9,739 nucleotides of DNA, taken from assembly GCA_964477275.1 (NCBI GenBank), contig CAYZDV010000073.1, positions 1-9,739 on the forward strand. The letters are read 5' to 3'. The number at the start of each line of letters is the position of its first letter. Within the stretch, counting starts at the first letter, position 1. Positions 1-4,790 of this stretch are shown here, one piece after another. The notes under the pieces were generated by a model, which was not told the origin of the DNA, ran no database searches, and saw only the letters and a list, made by a program, of their open reading frames with translations. The translations under genes and the position numbers were made by a program. The DNA comes from CAYZDV01 sp964477275 (lineage in GTDB: Bacteria; Acidobacteriota; Aminicenantia; Aminicenantales; Aminicenantaceae).

Positions 1-241
1 TGATTGTCGGAACGGCATTGCTGGGGTCGAGAGAGTTTTTCTCCGGGGCTGTGCGTTCAAAGCTCAGAGCCGGGCTCAGGATGGGGAGAAAGGAGAAGAA
101 GAGCTTCCAGTGCTTGACGATGTCGAACCTGAGATCCTGATTGGCTGCCTTCACTTTGGCAGTGGACACAGCGGGGATCGAGAGGAAGAGGATGCTGAAG
201 CAGGCCACGATGGCCACGGTCCGGGTTAGTTTTTTAGACAT
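1..241 (-). CDS. Exported protein of unknown function, 3' part outside window
   Basis: Eighty residues are visible, read from the ATG at 239-241 to the left edge with no stop, so the C-terminal part lies outside the window. The N-terminus is a clear Sec signal peptide: basic MSKKLTR, a hydrophobic core at about residues 8-25, and a small-residue site (STA before KVKAA) suggesting cleavage near residue 28. The exported start then has a second hydrophobic patch (LFFSFLPILSP, about 48-58). The start is well supported: AAAAGGAGG (249-257) sits 7 nt upstream of the ATG, and a good promoter lies further up (362-389). I recognise no domain and propose no function. The signal peptide shows that the product is sent out of the cytoplasm. 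The call that it is a real gene is firm; its identity is unknown. Confidence 0.8.
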   Translation of the reverse strand, partial: MSKKLTRTVAIVACFSILFLSIPAVSTAKVKAANQDLRFDIVKHWKLFFSFLPILSPALSFERTAPEKNSLDPSNAVPTI

Positions 242-361
242 TGAAAAACCTCCTTTTGGATTTGCGGGCGCTCTGGGCATCAAGACACGGAAAAAGGAGA
301 CCCTGAAAAAGGGAGCAGGCTGAAACCCTCATTTTTCCCTCATTTCCAAAGCGCACCATTA

Positions 362-389
362 ATTTTATTTCTTGACAAAAAAATGTCAA
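362..389 (-). promoter_or_regulatory. Sigma70-type promoter for the exported-protein gene
   Basis: On the minus strand a perfect -35 TTGACA (384-389) is followed after 16 bp by TAAAAT (362-367), which matches five of six bases of the -10 consensus. Transcription would begin near 355 and leave a leader of about 115 nt before the ATG at 241. The leader contains a tandem pair of CCCTCATTT copies (plus strand 326-334 and 337-345), but I see no recognisable riboswitch. The -35 box lies inside an inverted repeat described separately. Assignment is from sequence match only. Confidence 0.6.
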
Positions 390-390
390 G
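371..390. repeat. Inverted repeat covering the -35 box, possible operator
   Basis: Perfect 7-bp arms CTTGACA (371-377) and TGTCAAG (384-390) flank six A residues. The repeat includes the -35 hexamer and much of the spacer of the minus-strand promoter at 362-389, where a bound repressor would block polymerase. A T-rich run follows on the plus strand (391-400), so it could also act as a plus-strand terminator, but no plus-strand gene lies upstream to need one. Operator is the better reading, and it is inferred. Confidence 0.45.
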
Positions 391-461
391 TCTTTTTTTT
401 ATCTAAGTTGTTCAAATAAAACACGTTATAATAGACTCCTCCTTTCAGACTTCACTTCTTG

Positions 462-478
462 GTGACAGTCTTTGTCAC
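462..478. repeat. Inverted repeat GTGACA-N5-TGTCAC
   Basis: Perfect 6-bp arms GTGACA (462-467) and TGTCAC (473-478) are separated by 5 bp. The core TGACA/TGTCA half-sites are the same as in the repeat at 371-390, about 90 bp away centre to centre. This raises the possibility of two sites for one dimeric regulator upstream of the exported-protein gene. Short palindromes occur by chance, so the assignment is tentative. Confidence 0.35.
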
Positions 479-509
479 GCCGCATATGTTGTGCTGCAGA
501 CCTCAACCG

Positions 510-541
510 CTACAAAATGTAGTGTTGATGGAATTCAACAC
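510..541. repeat. Two adjoining small inverted repeats
   Basis: CTACA-AAA-TGTAG (510-522) directly adjoins GTGTTGA-N6-TCAACAC (522-541), sharing one base. Both have perfect arms. They lie about 155-185 bp upstream of the predicted start of transcription of the exported-protein gene. They may be regulator sites or simple sequence coincidence, and no protein family can be assigned. Confidence 0.3.
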
Positions 542-752
542 AATTTACCCGTTGTTGTGCAGAATTCGCACTCCACACGCGTATTTTTAGTCGACGCCAA
601 TCCGGGAAGATTGAACATTTTTCGGAGTTGTTGAAATCCGGCCGGGGGGAGGCCAGACGATTTCAGTGGCGTTTGAGGGAATTTGAAAATGCCGGGAAGC
701 GAGGTTAAATTTTCGATGCGGTCTGGCCAGGAATCATTTCAGCTCGAACTTT

Positions 753-1193
753 TCATTGACTTTGTTTTTCCGCTTTAAGGCCATGCGCTTTATTTTTATA
801 AAAATAGTCGATTTCCCATCCGGCCGTCCCCGGGCCGTCAGAGCCGTGGACGGCGTTGCGTTCCACAGAGAATCCGTGCATCTGGCGCAGGGTTCCGGGT
901 CTGGCCATCGCCGGGTCAGTGGCGCCCATCACCTCCCGCCACCGCGAGATGGCGCTCTCACCCTCCAGGACCATGACCACGATTTCACCGGAAGACATGA
1001 AGTCTGTCAGGGATTCGTAGAAGTGCTTGTCTTTGTGGACGAGGTAGAAGCCCTTCGCCTCTTCCTTGGTCAGGTGGAGCATCTTCAGACCGGATATTTT
1101 GAACCCTTCCTCCTCGATTCTCTGGATGATCTTGCCCATGAGCTTCTTTTTTACGGCGTCGGGTTTGATGATGGCCAGGGTTTTCTCTATCAT
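753..1193 (-). CDS. ndk: Nucleoside diphosphate kinase
   Basis: Transfers the gamma-phosphate from ATP to nucleoside diphosphates through a phosphohistidine, balancing cytoplasmic NTP and dNTP pools. The protein has 146 residues, slightly over the usual 135-143. It opens with TLAIIKPDAV (K10 is the conserved phosphate-contacting lysine) and carries Y50, F58, R86, the ATDP.MARPGTLR nucleotide loop (T92, R103), N113 and the catalytic H116 in NAVHGSDG. The glutamate that orients the histidine is present (E127 in WEI). One departure is visible: the usual HGSDSxExA segment reads HGSDGPGTA, losing a Ser and a Glu, although the catalytic residues are intact. The C-terminus ends in a lysine-rich tail. 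A ribosome binding site GAGGAG (1199-1204) sits 5 nt before the ATG, and a promoter with an adjacent palindrome lies upstream. It is transcribed alone, divergently from the iron-sulfur gene. Confidence 0.96.
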   Translation of the reverse strand: MIEKTLAIIKPDAVKKKLMGKIIQRIEEEGFKISGLKMLHLTKEEAKGFYLVHKDKHFYESLTDFMSSGEIVVMVLEGESAISRWREVMGATDPAMARPGTLRQMHGFSVERNAVHGSDGPGTAGWEIDYFYKNKAHGLKAEKQSQ

Positions 1194-1225
1194 GATGGCT
1201 CCTCGGTTGGGATGAAGTCATCCTT

Positions 1226-1254
1226 TGTATATCCAAATCCGCCCCCGGAGTCAA
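1226..1254 (-). promoter_or_regulatory. Candidate ndk promoter
   Basis: On the minus strand TTGACT (1249-1254, five of six) is separated by exactly 17 bp from TATACA (1226-1231, four of six). Transcription would start near 1219, giving a leader of about 25 nt that contains the GAGGAG ribosome binding site. The spacing and position fit ndk well; the -10 is only moderate. Confidence 0.5.
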
Positions 1255-1260
1255 CCGGTC

Positions 1261-1282
1261 GGAAATGGTGGTAACCATTTCC
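1261..1282. promoter_or_regulatory. 9-4-9 palindrome upstream of the ndk promoter, possible operator
   Basis: Perfect 9-bp arms GGAAATGGT (1261-1269) and ACCATTTCC (1274-1282) flank a 4-bp centre. The centre of symmetry lies about 52 bp upstream of the predicted ndk transcription start and 7 bp beyond its -35 box, a usual place for an activator site. No T tract follows on either strand, so it is unlikely to be an intrinsic terminator. The binding protein is unknown. Confidence 0.5.
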
Positions 1283-1289
1283 AAAATAG

Positions 1290-1391
1290 TGGAGGATGGG
1301 TGGCATGGGGTGATCCCCCGCAAAGCCCGCAGCGGAAGGGGGGTGGATCGAGGACGGACGGGGGACACCCCATGACAGGACCCATCCTTCA
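1290..1391. repeat. 102-nt long imperfect hairpin of unknown role
   Basis: Three nested paired segments build one long stem: 1290-1301 with 1380-1391 (12 bp, one G-T wobble), 1304-1312 with 1366-1374 (CATGGGGTG/CACCCCATG, perfect) and 1314-1320 with 1359-1365 (TCCCCCG/CGGGGGA, perfect). They are interrupted only by a 2x5 internal loop and a single bulged A at 1313. The apical loop is about 38 nt. Part of the left arm can pair instead with 1341-1349 (GGGTGGATC), giving a competing fold. The element lies between the ndk promoter and the QueG-like gene, with no run of T directly after it. It could be a structured RNA, an extruded DNA element or a degenerate REP/MITE-like insertion. I see no target-site duplication and no second copy in the window. 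Confidence 0.6.
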
Positions 1392-1393
1392 AG

Positions 1394-1458
1394 CGACTCT
1401 TTTCCTTCTCATTTGCGTCTCAGATAATCAGTATTGCGAAGAGCCGGAGAAAAGAGCG
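1394..1458. repeat. Weak inverted repeat next to the long hairpin
   Basis: CTCTTTTC (1397-1404) is the complement of GAAAAGAG (1449-1456), and two more CG pairs extend it past a bulged A (1394-1395 with 1457-1458). The loop of about 44 nt makes it a poor stand-alone hairpin, but it continues the structured character of the preceding element. Confidence 0.25.
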
Positions 1459-1482
1459 AAGTATGGCCATTCGGAGAGTTGG

Positions 1483-1502
1483 GAAGGTCTGGCCCGGCCT
1501 TC
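1483..1502. repeat. Small hairpin abutting the -35 box of the QueG-like gene
   Basis: GAAGGTC (1483-1489) pairs with GGCCTTC (1496-1502), seven pairs including one G-T wobble, around a 6-nt loop. The right arm ends one base before the -35 hexamer at 1504. Such a position could serve a regulator touching polymerase; this is inferred from location. Confidence 0.3.
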
Positions 1503-1503
1503 G

Positions 1504-1532
1504 TTGACACCTCTGGCGGCCGCCTGTAAAAT
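1504..1532 (+). promoter_or_regulatory. Near-consensus promoter placed at the start codon
   Basis: TTGACA (1504-1509, perfect) and TAAAAT (1527-1532, five of six) are separated by exactly 17 bp. The expected transcription start is 1538-1541, and the ATG of the QueG-like gene is 1541-1543, so the message would have almost no leader. The GGAG at 1533-1536 would then lie upstream of the transcript and could not act as a ribosome binding site. Confidence 0.6.
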
Positions 1533-1540
1533 GGAGTGCC

Positions 1541-2236
1541 ATGAGCAGGGAAAAGAAGAACCACCAGAGCCTCAGAACATTTGCCCTCGCACAGGGCCTC
1601 TCCCTCTTTGGAGTGGCGGATGTGACGGGCATCAGAGATGAGTTTCTCCTTCCCGCAAAGGCCAGGGAGAGGTTCGGGCGGGCGGTCTCCATGGGAAAAA
1701 GGCTCGTCGACGGGGTGCTGGACGATATCCAGGACAGCCCCACACGTCTCTATTTTCACCACTACCGGCAGGTCAATTTTTTCCTCGACAGGGCCGCCTT
1801 CCTGCTGGCTTCCCGGATCCAGGAGCTCGGGTTCGAGGCGCTTCCGGTTCCGGCTTCCCAGATTATCGACTGGAAAAACCAGAAGGCCCATCTTTCCCAC
1901 AAGAAAGTCGGCCGGCTGGCCGGGCTCGGGCACATCGGCCGCAGCAACCTGCTTGTCAACCCCGTGCTCGGCGCGCGGTTCCGCCTGGTGACGGTCCTGA
2001 CCGATATGCCCCTCCAAGCAGACAGGCCTCTGGACGCTGACTGCGGGGAGTGCCGCAAATGCCTTGAGCCCTGCCCGGCGCAGGCCATCAAAGAGCGCAG
2101 AGAGGATTTCGACCACCGGAGCTGCTATGAGAAGCTCGACGAGTTCAAAAAGAGGGGGCTTGTCGGCCAGCACATCTGTGGTGTCTGCGTGAAAGCCTGC
2201 GAGGGGACCCGGGGCCGGATTATATCATCCGGCTGA
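1541..2236 (+). CDS. QueG-like double 4Fe-4S protein, short form
   Basis: A 231-residue cytoplasmic protein of the epoxyqueuosine reductase-related group. The central SHKKVGRLAGLGHIGRSNLL (119-138) followed by NPVLGARFRLVTVLTDMPL matches the conserved core of that group. Two cluster motifs follow: C168, C171, C174, C178P and C195 with C213, C216, C220. It lacks the C-terminal HEAT-repeat region of true QueG (usually about 350-380 residues). The DTGPVLER-type stretch with the catalytic aspartate has no counterpart, and an SHK segment stands there instead. Epoxyqueuosine reduction is therefore doubtful, and a redox or corrinoid-associated role in the short anaerobe-type subgroup is possible. 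An in-frame stop at 1505-1507 and the absence of other starts fix the ATG at 1541. The promoter (1504-1532) suggests a leaderless message. The 3' end overlaps the convergent cyclase gene by 17 bp. Substrate is unknown. Confidence 0.8.
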   Translation: MSREKKNHQSLRTFALAQGLSLFGVADVTGIRDEFLLPAKARERFGRAVSMGKRLVDGVLDDIQDSPTRLYFHHYRQVNFFLDRAAFLLASRIQELGFEALPVPASQIIDWKNQKAHLSHKKVGRLAGLGHIGRSNLLVNPVLGARFRLVTVLTDMPLQADRPLDADCGECRKCLEPCPAQAIKERREDFDHRSCYEKLDEFKKRGLVGQHICGVCVKACEGTRGRIISSG

Positions 2237-4541
2237 CTTCGAGCGTTTTCTTGGATATCTCGAGCTTGTTCCTTCCTGTGTTTTTTGCCTTGAAGAGAGC
2301 CCTGTCAGCGAGAATGGTCAGTTCAGTGGACACCTTTTCGTAGTTGGTGGGATAGATCCGGTTCTTTCTTCTGGTCAGACGGGCTTCCGAATAGTAACAG
2401 TGAGCCACACCCAGGCTGATCGTCTTGTGGACGATTTCTGACCGGGGCTTGAATTTTATGGACTGGATGAGCTTGCGGATTCTCTCTCCCACCACCGCTG
2501 CATCGGAGGAGCTGATTCCAGGCAGGACGATGATGAATTCGTCTCCGCCGAACCTGGCCGCCCAGTCGATATCCTTGCGGATGAGCTGGGAGATGACCCG
2601 GGCGGTCTCTTTCAGGACTTCGTCTCCCTCGAGGTGAAGGTATTTATCGTTGTAGGCCTTGAAGTCGTCGATGTCGATCATGATCAGCGAAAGGGCGCTC
2701 CGCCATTTTTCCGCAGTCTGGATTTCTTTCGGCAGATGCGTGTTGTAGTACCTCCGGTTGAAGAGCTGGGTGAGCTCGTCGGTGACCGAGAGGCGCTCGA
2801 CCTCTTCCTGCAGCTTTTTTCTCTGGGAGATATCCTCGATAACCGTGTCGTAGTATTTGATGTGGCCCGAAATGTCCCTGATTGCAGTGGAGGTGATAGA
2901 GGCCCAGAAGGGCTCCCCATCCTCTTTTTTGAGTTTGAACTCTCTGTTCTTGACCACGCCCTTCTCTTCCAGCTCCTTCATGAACTTCTCGTTGTCCTCC
3001 GGGTCGAGGTAGAGCTCGGACTTGTTGATGGAGAGGAATTTGACCACGTTGGGGTAGCCGAACATCTCCACCACAGCCGGGTTCACATCCAGTATCTTTC
3101 CATCGGGCATGGCCCTGAAAATTCCAATCTTGATGTTGTTGACCAGCTCGCGGTATTTTTCCTCGGATTCCCGGATTTTTTTGGCCAGCTTGTATTTGAG
3201 AATGATTTCAGAGATGAGGTTGGCAAAGATTTCCAGGGGCCTGACCGTCTCTTCGGTGGGAATCTTGCCGGTCTTGGAGTTATCAACGGAGATGATGCCG
3301 ATCAGATCGCCTTTGACGTCCTTCATGGCCACCAGAACGTTGTCATCCTTGTGCCAGGCGCTTTCTCTTGACGGGTATGCCTTATCTCCGGGGATGAGGG
3401 CTTTCTGGTCGAGGATGTTCTTCTGGGACTGGGGGATGTAGACAGACTGGTTTCCGATTTTGATGCCCTTCTCGAAGTATTTGAGGTATTTCTCACGGGG
3501 CATGTTCACCTTCCGCACCCGGATGTAGTCTGCTTCCTTGATGCCGTGGTGGCCGAGAATCTCGCGGTAAGGAGGCTTGTCGGTGAAGTATGAGATGAGC
3601 ACTCGCTCGAAATCCGAGATGTCCACCACCGCCTGGCAAATCCTCTGGAAAAGCCGTTCTTCTTCCTCAATGGAGAGGATGTCGGCGGAGATGGATGAGA
3701 AGCTCTCCATCTGGCGGAGCATCTCGTTGATTTTTTCTTTGGACTTGTAGCTCTCGGTGATGTCCATGAAAAGGGCGACGGCGATCGGGTCCTGGCCGGG
3801 GAAGACGGCTGGAAAGATATGGCACATCATGTTTTTTGTCTCGCCCTTCTTGGTGGTGATGGTCCATTCCATTCTCGGTGAGGACTTGAGGTGAGCAATG
3901 GCGTTTTTGACCGCTTTTTTGAGTTCACTCTTGTCGGACTCGGCGAAGATAATGCCATTCAGGGATTTGCCTTTGATCTGCTTTTCTGAGTATCCGAAGA
4001 GTTTTTCGCAGAAGCGGTTGCAGTAGACAGCGTCCCCTTTCATGTTGAATCCCTGGATGGCGATATTGGAGGCATTATCCAGGATGGAGCGCAGGCTGGA
4101 CCTTGCATTCTCAACGTCCTTGTAGATTTTGTCGATTTCATCCAGGGCTTTTTTCCGCTTGGTGATGTCTCTGGCGATGCCCAGCAGTTCGACCGCTTCT
4201 CCCTTTTTATGTTTAATCCGGGCGATGTTGATTTCCATAGGAATCCTTTTTCCGCTGGTGCTGATGATTTCCACTTCGAGGAAGGGGAGCGTCCTTGTCT
4301 TGAAGTCATTCTGGAGGAACCTGTTCACGGCTTCCTGATATTCGGGGGCAACGAGCTTCTGGAGGGTGCTTTTCTGGAGCTTTTCGAGGAGAAGCCCGGT
4401 GACTTTCTGGCCTGCTTTGTTGACGTAGAGGAAGCGGCCCCGGATGTCGATGGTGAAGGCCATGTCGGGAGCTTCATCCAGAAAAATGCGGTAGAAAAGT
4501 TCGCTCTCTTGCGAAGCCTCTCTCATCGTGTTCGCAATCAT
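2220..4541 (-). CDS. PAS-PAS-GAF-PAS-GGDEF diguanylate cyclase
   Basis: A 773-residue cytoplasmic sensor enzyme predicted to make cyclic di-GMP from two GTP; no membrane segment or signal peptide is visible. Domains in order: PAS (about 12-130, ending GIARDITKRK), PAS (148-265, ending FMDITESYK), GAF (about 285-450, with GDLIGIISVDN), PAS (460-575, ending VIEDISQRK) and GGDEF (585-765). Catalytic features are present: SVTDELTQLFNRR, MIDIDDFK (D623 metal ligand), N631-D632, G639-D640 and GGDEF at 665-669. The RxxD inhibitory site reads K656-D-I-D659, so product feedback may be weak. L635 replaces the usual Gly before H636, and the stretch after SLGVA is about 12 residues longer than usual. Charged linkers between domains could form coiled-coil relays. 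The ATG at 4541 has no good Shine-Dalgarno, but a stop lies three codons upstream, leaving M1 or M6. Its ligands are unknown. Confidence 0.92.
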   Translation of the reverse strand: MIANTMREASQESELFYRIFLDEAPDMAFTIDIRGRFLYVNKAGQKVTGLLLEKLQKSTLQKLVAPEYQEAVNRFLQNDFKTRTLPFLEVEIISTSGKRIPMEINIARIKHKKGEAVELLGIARDITKRKKALDEIDKIYKDVENARSSLRSILDNASNIAIQGFNMKGDAVYCNRFCEKLFGYSEKQIKGKSLNGIIFAESDKSELKKAVKNAIAHLKSSPRMEWTITTKKGETKNMMCHIFPAVFPGQDPIAVALFMDITESYKSKEKINEMLRQMESFSSISADILSIEEEERLFQRICQAVVDISDFERVLISYFTDKPPYREILGHHGIKEADYIRVRKVNMPREKYLKYFEKGIKIGNQSVYIPQSQKNILDQKALIPGDKAYPSRESAWHKDDNVLVAMKDVKGDLIGIISVDNSKTGKIPTEETVRPLEIFANLISEIILKYKLAKKIRESEEKYRELVNNIKIGIFRAMPDGKILDVNPAVVEMFGYPNVVKFLSINKSELYLDPEDNEKFMKELEEKGVVKNREFKLKKEDGEPFWASITSTAIRDISGHIKYYDTVIEDISQRKKLQEEVERLSVTDELTQLFNRRYYNTHLPKEIQTAEKWRSALSLIMIDIDDFKAYNDKYLHLEGDEVLKETARVISQLIRKDIDWAARFGGDEFIIVLPGISSSDAAVVGERIRKLIQSIKFKPRSEIVHKTISLGVAHCYYSEARLTRRKNRIYPTNYEKVSTELTILADRALFKAKNTGRNKLEISKKTLEVSRMI

Positions 4542-4612
4542 TGTTTGTTTTCAGGCGCTGATAATCTCGAAACGAGTGAGCCTGACCTCTTTGATTCTCT
4601 TCCTCTGGGGAA

Positions 4613-4641
4613 AGGATACCGAATCGGGGCGAATATGTAAA
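4613..4641 (-). promoter_or_regulatory. Candidate promoter for the diguanylate cyclase
   Basis: Minus-strand TTTACA (4636-4641, five of six) and TATCCT (4613-4618, four of six) are separated by exactly 17 bp. Transcription would start near 4606, leaving a leader of about 65 nt. It suggests the cyclase need not depend on read-through from the peptidase genes. The match is moderate. Confidence 0.4.
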
Positions 4642-4726
4642 TAGCCTTTTGGGGTGAAATTTTTGAGGGTCTTTCTCATGGATTTTCTCCCCTTCGAGAC
4701 CATGAATTCACCTTTTCCGGCTAATC

Positions 4727-4743
4727 AAATCCGGGCCGGATTT
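4727..4743. repeat. 17-bp palindrome followed by T tract
   Basis: AAATCCGG-G-CCGGATTT is a perfect 8-bp palindrome around one base. On the plus strand it runs into a T-rich stretch (4741-4750), which looks like an intrinsic terminator, yet no plus-strand gene precedes it. On the minus strand, where the peptidase message would end, only three T residues follow. It may be a weak terminator for the peptidase operon or a regulator site. Confidence 0.3.
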
Positions 4744-4756
4744 TTTCTTCTCCGGC

Positions 4757-4779
4757 GAGCGGCGGAAAATCAACCGCTC
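4757..4779 (-). terminator. Possible weak terminator hairpin after the peptidase gene
   Basis: GAGCGG and CCGCTC form a 6-bp GC-rich stem (plus one wobble pair) about 12 nt past the peptidase stop codon. No U tract follows in the minus-strand transcript, so intrinsic termination is doubtful. It could instead stabilise the message end. Confidence 0.25.
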
Positions 4780-4790
4780 TCGTGCCCGGG

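Larger units (their letters stand above)
242..752. other. Intergenic region between exported-protein gene and ndk end
   Basis: This 511-bp stretch has no credible coding region. Its left half holds the leader, promoter and inverted repeats listed separately and is AT-rich around 355-435. The right half (about 580-752) is downstream of ndk and more GC-rich. It contains an 8-bp inverted repeat GGCCAGAC (651-658) / GTCTGGCC (721-728), 62 bp apart. I see no hairpin followed by a T tract that would serve as a clear terminator for ndk. Confidence 0.6.

Noticed and set aside
141..323. Sixty-codon open frame on the plus strand
   Set aside because: It lies antisense to the signal peptide, ribosome site and leader of the exported-protein gene and has no ribosome site or recognisable protein.
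427..432. Perfect TATAAT on the plus strand
   Set aside because: No acceptable -35 lies 15-19 bp upstream and no plus-strand gene follows, so it is likely chance in an AT-rich stretch.
651..728. 8-bp inverted repeat GGCCAGAC / GTCTGGCC
   Set aside because: The arms are 62 bp apart, do not extend on either side and have no T tract, so they are too weak to call a terminator or RNA.
1290..1391. Insertion sequence or transposon end as the explanation for the long hairpin
   Set aside because: No transposase fragment, target-site duplication or second copy is visible, so only the unnamed structure is reported.
985..1392. 135-codon open frame on the minus strand
   Set aside because: It crosses the ndk promoter and the long hairpin and overlaps ndk in another frame; its composition is that of a shadow frame.
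2634..3371. 245-codon open frame on the plus strand inside the cyclase gene
   Set aside because: It is antisense to a well-supported multidomain protein, and its hydrophobic/acidic pattern is the usual mirror of the coding strand.
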